Positions 58,235-64,000 of a stretch of DNA of 64,000 nt are shown piece by piece. Every line of letters begins with the position of its first letter. Within the stretch, counting starts at the first letter, position 1. The position numbers and the translations under genes were made by a program. The stretch lies in NCBI RefSeq assembly GCF_024701375.2, contig NZ_CP113910.1, positions 4,588,001 to 4,652,000 of the forward strand, read 5' to 3'. This stretch comes from Streptomyces sp. KMM 9044 (lineage in GTDB: Bacteria > Actinomycetota > Actinomycetes > Streptomycetales > Streptomycetaceae). Below the pieces are notes generated by a model. That model did no database searches and was not told where the DNA came from. It was given only the letters and a program-made list of their open reading frames with translations.

Positions 58235-58291
58235 AGCCGAGCGCCTTGCCGGGCAGTTCGACCTTCGCCCCCAGCTCCCCCAGCTTGTCCG
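58235..58291. repeat. 57-bp copy of the murA 3' end, downstream of murA
   Basis: Identical over 57 bp to 58359-58415, which encodes the last ~18 codons of murA. The extra copy lies 67 bp beyond the murA stop. Confidence 0.92.
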
Positions 58292-58357
58292 TGCTGTGTC
58301 TGCCCGGGGGGCGATCCCCGGGCCCTCGGCCGGGCGGGCGGTGCCGGTGAGCCGGGC

Positions 58358-59704
58358 TCAGCCGAGCGCCTTGCCGGGCAGTTCGACCTTCGCCCCCAGC
58401 TCCCCCAGCTTGTCCATGAAGTTCTCGTAGCCGCGGTTGATCAGGCCGATGCCGTGGACGCGGGACGTGCCCTGGGCGGCGAGGGCGGCGATCAGGTAGG
58501 AGAAACCGCCGCGCAGGTCGGGGATGACCAGGTCGGCGCCCTGGAGCCGGGTCGGGCCCGAGACGACGGCCGAGTGGAGGAAGTTGCGCTGGCCGAAGCG
58601 GCAGTGGGAGCCGCCCAGGCACTCGCGGTAGAGCTGGATGTGCGCACCCATCTGGTTGAGCGCCGAGGTGAAGCCGAGCCGGGACTCGTAGACCGTCTCG
58701 TGGACGATCGACAGGCCCGTCGCCTGGGTCAGGGCGACGACCAGCGGCTGCTGCCAGTCGGTCTGGAAGCCCGGGTGGACGTCCGTCTCCAGCGCGATCG
58801 ACTTGAGCTGGCCGCCCGGATGCCAGAACCGGACGCCGTTGTCGTCGATCTCGAAGGCGCCGCCGACCTTCCGGTAGGTGTTCAGGAACGTCATCATCGA
58901 GCGCTGCTGGGCGCCGTGGACGTAGATGTTCCCCTCGGTGGCCAGCGCCGCGGACGCCCAGGAGGCCGCCTCCAGGCGGTCGGGAAGGGCGCGGTGGTTG
59001 TAGCCGCCGAGCTTGTCCACACCGGTGACGCGGATGGTCCGGTCGGTGTCCATGGCGATGATCGCGCCCATTTTCTGCAGGACGCAGATCAGGTCCTCGA
59101 TCTCCGGCTCCACCGCCGCGTTGGACAGCTCGGTGACGCCCTCCGCGAGGACCGCCGTCAGCAGCACCTGCTCCGTCGTGCCGACGGACGGGTACGGCAG
59201 CTTGATCTTCGTGCCCCGCAGCCGCTGCGGGGCCTCCAGGTACTGGCCGTCCGCCCGCTTCTCGATCGTCGCGCCGAACTGGCGCAGCACGTCGAAGTGG
59301 AAGTCGATCGGCCGGCCGCCGATGTCGCAGCCGCCCAGGCCCGGGATGAACGCGTGCCCGAGACGGTGCAGCAGCGGGCCGCAGAACAGGATCGGGATGC
59401 GGGACGAACCCGCGTGGGCATCGATGTCGGCGACGTTGGCGCTCTCCACCCGTGTGGGGTCGAGCACCAGTTCACCGGGCTCGTTGCCGGAACGGACCGT
59501 CACCCCGTGCAGCTGGAGCAGTCCTCGGACGACACGGACGTCACGGATGTCCGGAACGTTGCCCAGCCGGCTCGGCTCACTGCCCAGCAGGGCGGCGACC
59601 ATGGCCTTCGGTACGAGGTTCTTCGCACCGCGGACACGGATCTCCCCCTCCAGCGGGGTTCCGCCGTGGACAAGCAGTACGTCTTCAGTGCCGTTGACGG
59701 TCAT
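58358..59704 (-). CDS. murA: UDP-N-acetylglucosamine 1-carboxyvinyltransferase
   Basis: A 448-residue MurA, first committed step of peptidoglycan synthesis (enolpyruvyl transfer from PEP to UDP-GlcNAc). It has the start GGTPLEGEIRVRGAKNLVPK (catalytic Lys), and the Cys loop FIPGLGGCDIGGRPIDFHF, so the fosfomycin-target Cys is kept. RGGFSYLIAALAAQG is the late conserved segment. ATG 59704 gives MTVNGTEDVLLV. The last 57 bp are duplicated downstream. Confidence 0.95.
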   Translation of the reverse strand: MTVNGTEDVLLVHGGTPLEGEIRVRGAKNLVPKAMVAALLGSEPSRLGNVPDIRDVRVVRGLLQLHGVTVRSGNEPGELVLDPTRVESANVADIDAHAGSSRIPILFCGPLLHRLGHAFIPGLGGCDIGGRPIDFHFDVLRQFGATIEKRADGQYLEAPQRLRGTKIKLPYPSVGTTEQVLLTAVLAEGVTELSNAAVEPEIEDLICVLQKMGAIIAMDTDRTIRVTGVDKLGGYNHRALPDRLEAASWASAALATEGNIYVHGAQQRSMMTFLNTYRKVGGAFEIDDNGVRFWHPGGQLKSIALETDVHPGFQTDWQQPLVVALTQATGLSIVHETVYESRLGFTSALNQMGAHIQLYRECLGGSHCRFGQRNFLHSAVVSGPTRLQGADLVIPDLRGGFSYLIAALAAQGTSRVHGIGLINRGYENFMDKLGELGAKVELPGKALG

Positions 59705-60011
59705 GAATCTCGCGTTCCGTGGAGGGGGCAGGGGCCAGAAGAGCAAGGGTAGTCGCCCCCCACGCCCGTTCGACCAGCCCGTGCACGGCCCGGTCCCGGC
59801 CCCGGACCGCCGCAACACGGGCAGTTTCCGTACGGGCACCCGGGGTCACCGCAGTCACCGTGCGCCGGGGGTGCTCCCGTACGCCCGCCGGGCTCCGGCG
59901 GGTCGCTTCGGCCCGCTCCGGCGGGCGCCTCACCAGGCCGCTCCCGCGCCGGGCGGCCGCGACCGCTCCCGTACTCCGATTGCTCCCCACGGAGGGGAAA
60001 GATGCGCGATC

Positions 60012-60599
60012 ATGTCTGGCATGACCGAGGTGTCCTCGCTCACAGGGCGGCTGCTCGTGGCCACGCCCGCCCTGGCGGACCCGAACTTCGACCGCGCGGT
60101 CGTGCTCCTCCTCGACCACGACGAGGAGGGGTCCCTCGGTGTCGTGCTCAACCGCCCGACCCCGGTGGGCGTGGGCGACATCCTGGAGGGCTGGGCGGAC
60201 CTGGCCGGTGAGCCCGGGGTCGTCTTCCAGGGCGGCCCGGTGTCGCTGGACTCGGCCCTCGGCGTCGCCGTCGTCCCCGGCGGGACCGGGACGGGCGCCA
60301 CGGCCGCGCCGCTGGGCTGGCGCCGGGTGTACGGCGCGATCGGGCTGGTCGACCTGGAGGCGCCGCCGGAGCTGCTCGCCGCCGCCCTCGGCTCACTGCG
60401 CATCTTCGCCGGATACGCGGGCTGGGGCCCCGGCCAGCTGGAGGACGAACTGGTGGAAGGCGCCTGGTACGTCGTCGAGTCGGAGCCCGGCGACATCTCG
60501 TCCCCGGAACCCGAGCGGCTCTGGCGCGAGGTGCTGCGCCGCCAGCGGGGCGGGCTGGCGATGGTGGCCACCTACCCGGACGACCCTTCGCTCAACTGA
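60012..60599 (+). CDS. YqgE/AlgH-family protein
   Basis: A 195-residue UPF0301 protein: LTGRLLVATPALADPNFDRA, VVLLLDHDEEGSLGVVLNRP, VFQGGPVSLDSAL and YAGWGPGQLEDELVEGAWYV are all family hallmarks. Molecular function is not settled. ATG 60012 is used because GGAGGGG lies 12 bases upstream; ATG 60021 (MTEVSSLTG) is also likely. The next gene begins 29 bp downstream. Confidence 0.92.
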   Translation: MSGMTEVSSLTGRLLVATPALADPNFDRAVVLLLDHDEEGSLGVVLNRPTPVGVGDILEGWADLAGEPGVVFQGGPVSLDSALGVAVVPGGTGTGATAAPLGWRRVYGAIGLVDLEAPPELLAAALGSLRIFAGYAGWGPGQLEDELVEGAWYVVESEPGDISSPEPERLWREVLRRQRGGLAMVATYPDDPSLN

Positions 60600-60628
60600 T
60601 GTGTGTGAGCTTCAGTACCCTTTGATGC

Positions 60629-60925
60629 ATGAGCACTCTTGAGCCCGAGCGCGGGACTGGTACGGGAACCCTCGTAGAGCCGACGCCGCAGACCTCCCAC
60701 GGTGACGGCGACCACGAGCGCTACGCCCACTACGTCCAGAAGGACAAGATCATGGCGAGCGCCCTCGACGGCACGCCCGTCGTGGCGCTGTGCGGCAAGG
60801 TGTGGGTGCCCGGCCGCGACCCGAAGAAGTACCCCGTCTGCCCCATGTGCAAGGAGATCTACGAGTCCATGAGCGGCGGCGACGACGACAAGGGCAAGGG
60901 CGGCAAGGGCGAGGGCGACAAGTAG
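60629..60925 (+). CDS. DUF3039 protein
   Basis: A 98-residue protein with the DUF3039 core HYVQKDKIMASALDGTPVVA, CGKVWVPGRDPKKYPVCPMC and KEIYESM. The C..CPxC cysteines suggest a metal site. A Lys/Gly/Asp-rich tail ends the protein. It probably shares a transcript with the yqgE/algH gene. Function unknown. Confidence 0.9.
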   Translation: MSTLEPERGTGTGTLVEPTPQTSHGDGDHERYAHYVQKDKIMASALDGTPVVALCGKVWVPGRDPKKYPVCPMCKEIYESMSGGDDDKGKGGKGEGDK

Positions 60926-60968
60926 CCGCGCCGGGCTCCGGCCCCCGGGTGCGTTTTGCGCGCCCCGG

Positions 60969-61110
60969 GGACTCTGCTGCGCAATTACCCGGCGTGATGA
61001 CGCCGTGCCGATACGGCCTTCAGAGCGCGTCGCAGATGCAGGCAGGCCGGGTGCGGCCGAGCCCTGAAAGCATGGCACGTGATCGCTCGCCGAATGGAGC
61101 AGCAGAGTCC
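60969..61110 (-). mobile_element. MITE type A, copy 2 (142 bp, inverted)
   Basis: Reverse complement of the element at 21775-21916 with two mismatches in 142 bp. CCGG flanks both ends, a 4-bp target duplication, the right one shared with the neighbouring MITE B. Confidence 0.85.
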
Positions 61111-61114
61111 CCGG

Positions 61115-61257
61115 GGACTCTGCTGCTCCATTGCGGAGAGGGGCGCCGGCCTGTCGGCGGGGCGCAGGGAACGGGTCTCGCGAGGAGGCGGTCCGGCCCC
61201 GGCCGACCCCTCCCGGATGCGGTGCGTGACCCTCCCTCGAATTGAGTAACAGAGTCC
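61115..61257 (+). mobile_element. MITE type B, copy 2 (143 bp)
   Basis: Same length as and ~92% identical to 21628-21770, same orientation. Left flank CCGG, right flank CTGG. Terminal repeats match those of MITE A. Confidence 0.85.
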
Positions 61258-61394
61258 CTGGGGGGGCTTTGTGCTGCCCGCGCGTTGCGCGAAGTGCGTC
61301 AGCCGGCCACGGAGTGGCTGAGATCTCTTGTGGGCTCGTTCACCCAGTCCCCAGCCTCCGGTGTTGTTGTGTACAGCGAAACCGGCGTTGCGCA

Positions 61395-61404
61395 TGTTGC
61401 AACA
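61395..61404. promoter_or_regulatory. Possible sugar-repressor operator
   Basis: TGTTGCAACA is a perfect 10-bp palindrome 21 bp before the start of the damaged binding-protein gene. GTTGCAAC cores are common in operators of LacI/ROK/GntR sugar regulators. No DasR-type (dre) site is visible. Confidence 0.4.
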
Positions 61405-61425
61405 CTTCGTCGGAGGAGACAGTTC

Positions 61426-61713
61426 ATGAAGCTGTCCGTCCTCCTGGTCGCCCTCGCGGCCGTCGTCGCCGGATTAGAGAAGGCGCACGACGGCACCGAG
61501 GTCACCGTGGAGTGCGTTCCGGTCGAGACCCGCGCCGGGCGCATCGAGGCCGTCTTCAACGACCCGAAGTCCGCGCCCGACCTCGTCGAGTACGGCAGCA
61601 CGGACACCGCCGGCCACGTGAGGGACGGCGGGCTTGCGGACGTCACCGAGGAGTTCGGTGACTGGGACGAGGCCAAAAGCCGACCTCGCACCGCACCCTC
61701 GCCGTCGACCTGA
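61426..61713 (+). pseudogene. Truncated sugar-binding lipoprotein gene
   Basis: GGAGGA precedes an ATG and a signal-like start MKLSVLLVALAAVVAG. It continues directly into DGTEVTVECVPVETRAGRIE, NDPKSAPDLVEYGSTDTAG and DVTEEFGDWDEAK, typical of the middle N-lobe of a solute-binding protein. The lipobox Cys is missing, so one internal deletion lies near residue 16. After GDWDEAK (about 61674) similarity ends and a stop follows; most of the ~400-residue protein is gone. Confidence 0.8.
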
Positions 61714-61729
61714 TGCAGCGGCTCGCCTC

Positions 61730-62128
61730 GAAGTCGTCTGGTGCTCCTTCCCGTTCGTGACGGTCCCCGTCTGCGCCGGCATCCGCGCCGTGCCCGCCGA
61801 GGTGCTGGAGGCCGCAGCCCTGGACGGCGCCTCGCGGGGGCGTGTCTGGCGCTCGGTGCTCGCCCCGATGCTCCGGCCGGTCCCGGTCGTCGTCACCATC
61901 CAGTCGGTGATCCGGGACTTCAAGGTCTTCACCCAGATCTACGTCACGACCGGCGGGGGCGGCATCGCCGGCCAGAACCTGGTCCTCAACGTCTACGCGT
62001 ACCAGAAGGCGTTCGCGTCCTCGCAGTACGGCCTCGGCGTCGCGATCGGTGTGGCGACGCTGCTGATCCTGCTCGCCGTCACGCTGGTGTACCTGCGGCT
62101 GCTGCGCCGTCAGGGGGAGGAACGGTGA
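61730..62128 (+). pseudogene. C-terminal remnant of a MalF-type sugar permease
   Basis: From about 61730 a frame reads VVWCSFPFVTVPVCAGIRAV, then the EAA motif LEAAALDGASRGRVWRSVLA and the last two helices (GVAIGVATLLILLAVTLVYL). The N-terminal half of the permease and its start are absent, so this and the binding-protein fragment are the two sides of a large deletion. The stop overlaps the GTG of the next gene (GTGA). Confidence 0.8.
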
Positions 62129-63004
62129 CTCTCGTGAGCCAGGACGGGGTGCGCCGGGTGAATCCCGCGCGCAGGTCCCTCCGGCGTCCATGGCGGCTGG
62201 CGGCCGAGGCCACCGCGCTGGCGGTCGCGGTGGTGGTGGCCTTCCCCCCTGTACTGGATGGTGCTGAGCGCCTTCAAGCCGGCCGGCGAGATCGAGTCGG
62301 ACCGGCCGCGGCCGTGAACCCCGGCCCCCACCCTGGATTCCTTCCGGCGCGTGTTCGGGCAAGAGGAGTTCGGCCGGTACTTCCTCAACAGCGTGGTCGT
62401 CGCGGTCGCCGTGGCGCTCGTCTTCGCGCTGGTCGCCTTTCTCACGGCGACCGCCGTCACACGGTTCCGGTTCCGTATGCGGACCACCCTGCTGATCATG
62501 TTTCTGGTGGCCCAGATGGTGCCCGTGGGGGCGCTGACGATCCCGTTGTTCTTCCTCATGCGGGACGCGGGCCAGTTGAACATGCTACGGTCGCTGGTCC
62601 TGCCGCACATCGCGTTCTCGCTGCCGTTCGCGATCTGGATACTTCGGGGGTTCGTGAAAGCCGTTCCCGACGCGCTGGAGGAGGCCGCCTACATCGACGG
62701 CGCGAGCCGTGCGCGGTTCCTGCGGCAGATCCTTTTCCCGCTCGTTCTGCCGGGGCTGGCGGCCACCAGCGTGTTCTCCCTCATCTCCACCTGGAACGAC
62801 TTCCTGTTCGCCAAGTCCTCCATTGTCAGCGACATCTCACAGTCGACCCTCCCGAGGGCCCTGCCGGTCCTCTACGAACCGGACGATCCCGACCGGGGCG
62901 GCGTGATGGCGGCGGCCACGGTGATGACGATTCCGGTGCTGGTCTTCTTCGTACTCGTACAGCGGCGCCTGGTCTCCGGACTGGGCGGCGCGGTGAAGGA
63001 CTGA
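62125..63004 (+). pseudogene. MalG-type sugar permease gene broken by a frameshift and a nonsense mutation
   Basis: The GTG start gives MTLVSQDGVRRVNPARRSLR up to AVVVAFP. At 62241-62250 a C run carries one base too many; in the shifted frame LYWMVLSAFKPAGEIESDRP follows, then TGA at 62315-62317 where Trp is expected (RPWTP). After that the same frame is intact (GRYFLNSVVVAVAVALVFAL, EAAYIDGASRARFLRQILFP, VQRRLVSGLGGAVKD). So two inactivating changes in an otherwise well-kept gene. Confidence 0.85.
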
Positions 63005-63005
63005 C

Positions 63006-64000
63006 GTGACATCACCGGGGGAACTGATTCCCGCACCCCGCAGCGTCGTCGCCGCTTCTGGCGCGGTACGGCTGACGGTGAACTCCCGGCTCTGCGCCGG
63101 CACCGCGACGGAGGGCGTCGGTCACTGGCTGCGCACTGTGCTCCGGCAGGCCACCGGCCTGCCGTTGCGCGAGGGACAAGAGCTCGGTGACGCCGAGGGC
63201 GACGGCATCGGGCTCCAGCTCGGTACCGGGCTCGGCCCCGAGGAGTACCGCCTCGTCAGCGACGGGAACGGCGTCCTGATCGAGGGTGGCAGCGCGGCCG
63301 GTGTCTTCTGGGGTGCCCAGACGCTGCGGCAGCTCCTCGGCCCCGACGCGTACCGCAGGGCTCCGCTCGGCCGCGACCGGGCCTGGGCCGTGCCGCACGT
63401 CACGATCGAGGACGCCCCCCGCTTCCGCTGGCGCGGCCTCATGCTCGACGTCGCCCGGCACTTCATGCCCAAGGAGGGCGTGCTGCGTTCTCTCGACCTG
63501 ATGGCCGCGCACAAACTCAACGTCCTCCATTTCCACCTGACGGACGACCAGGGCTGGCGCATCGAGATCGAGCGGTACCCGCGGCTGACGGAGGTGGGCT
63601 CCTGGCGTGCCCGGACGAAAATCGGCCACCGCGCCTCGCCCCTGTGGAACGACACGCCGCACGGTGGTCACTACACGCGGGACGACATCCGGGAGATCGT
63701 CGCCTACGCGGCCGAGCGGCATATCGCCGTCATCCCCGAAATCGACGTGCCCGGCCACTCGCAGGCCGCCATCGCCGCGTATCCGGAACTCGGCAACACC
63801 GATGTCGTCGACACCTCCTCGCTGACCGTCTGGGACACATGGGGGATCAATCCGAACGTCCTCGCCCCCACCGACACCACCCTGCGCTTCTACGAAGGGG
63901 TTCTCGAGGAAGTCCTGGAACTGTTCCCCGCCGACGCCGCGGGTCCCGCCGCGTATTCGCCGTCCCCGTCGTTCTCGTCGTTCGTGCACATCGGCGGCGA
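63006..64000 (+). CDS. Beta-N-acetylhexosaminidase, GH20 (C-terminus beyond window)
   Basis: 331 residues are visible from the GTG at 63006, 1 bp after the permease stop. The GH20b-type N-domain (VTSPGELIPAPRSVVAASGA, GVFWGAQTLRQLL) leads into the catalytic barrel: DAPRFRWRGLMLDVARHFMP, LNVLHFHLTDDQGWRIEIER and VIPEIDVPGHSQAAIAAYPE. The window ends inside HIGGDE, just before the catalytic Glu. It removes terminal GlcNAc from chito-oligosaccharides; lacking a signal peptide, it is probably cytoplasmic. It is the last gene of the decayed importer operon but has no lesion in the visible part. Confidence 0.93.
   Translation, partial: MTSPGELIPAPRSVVAASGAVRLTVNSRLCAGTATEGVGHWLRTVLRQATGLPLREGQELGDAEGDGIGLQLGTGLGPEEYRLVSDGNGVLIEGGSAAGVFWGAQTLRQLLGPDAYRRAPLGRDRAWAVPHVTIEDAPRFRWRGLMLDVARHFMPKEGVLRSLDLMAAHKLNVLHFHLTDDQGWRIEIERYPRLTEVGSWRARTKIGHRASPLWNDTPHGGHYTRDDIREIVAYAAERHIAVIPEIDVPGHSQAAIAAYPELGNTDVVDTSSLTVWDTWGINPNVLAPTDTTLRFYEGVLEEVLELFPADAAGPAAYSPSPSFSSFVHIGG

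Noticed and set aside
60965..61110. Short frame MPCFQGSAAPGLPASATRSE shared by both MITE A copies
   Set aside because: Identical because the MITE copies are; no ribosome site, no continuation, and the elements are too short to encode a transposase.

Overview
The window is chromosomal DNA from a Streptomyces. G+C is very high, third codon positions are almost always G or C, GTG and TTG starts are common, and many promoters look leaderless. Gene content and order match the Streptomyces core around secA, gdhB, pkaA/pkaB, prfB, ftsEX, smpB, ssrA, matAB, sigU, hup and murA, as I remember it from S. coelicolor. Species cannot be fixed from the sequence. Insertion remnants, MITEs and pseudogenes mark where this strain has diverged.

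Layout. 1-12.7 kb: a truncated winged-helix gene, a GNAT acetyltransferase, secA, an Rv3235-like protein, a DUF6912-like protein, a HAD phosphatase and the giant NAD-glutamate dehydrogenase. 12.7-17.6 kb: a polysaccharide-export type ABC transporter divergent from a TetR gene with three palindromic candidate operators, then galE, then the ohrR/ohr peroxide pair. 17.6-21.4 kb: a carbohydrate ABC importer (binding protein, MalF-like, MalG-like). 21.6-21.9 kb: a pair of MITEs. 21.9-29.6 kb: a 1359-residue FHA/FtsK-type ATPase divergent from the Ser/Thr kinases pkaA and pkaB. 29.7-37.0 kb: prfB, a sortase substrate, an IS1182-type remnant sitting in a terminator loop, a small zinc-ribbon membrane protein, ftsE-ftsX, an S41 protease, smpB and the tmRNA gene. 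37.0-40.7 kb: LacI, MFS and LysR genes. 40.9-45.9 kb: the matA-matB-acyltransferase operon for an extracellular PNAG-like polymer. 46-47.8 kb: a decayed stretch with a DUF6083 gene, a secreted-peptide fragment and a proline-rich relic. 47.8-50.6 kb: narK and nnaR for nitrate. 50.7-55.4 kb: a CGNR zinc-finger protein, sigU with its zinc anti-sigma factor, and helD. 55.4-60.9 kb: a structured ncRNA candidate, NAD-malic enzyme with a MITE at its stop codon, hup, murA, yqgE/algH and DUF3039. 61-64 kb: the second MITE pair, then a wrecked sugar importer upstream of an intact but window-truncated GH20 hexosaminidase.

How genes work together. ftsE-ftsX with the S41 protease, and smpB with ssrA (trans-translation), are classical clusters. 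The FHA protein next to two kinases suggests phospho-dependent control. matA, matB and the acyltransferase overlap by 1-4 bases and should make and decorate one polymer. narK and nnaR are separated by a hairpin and a candidate GlnR box. The hexosaminidase has probably lost its cognate importer.

The most notable non-gene features are two loci where the same two ~142-bp MITEs lie side by side with the same 4-bp duplication at the flanks and between them, but in different order and orientation; an IS inserted exactly in the 9-nt loop of a 15-bp terminator stem; a multi-hairpin RNA candidate upstream of the malic enzyme; and a MITE abutting the malic-enzyme stop codon.
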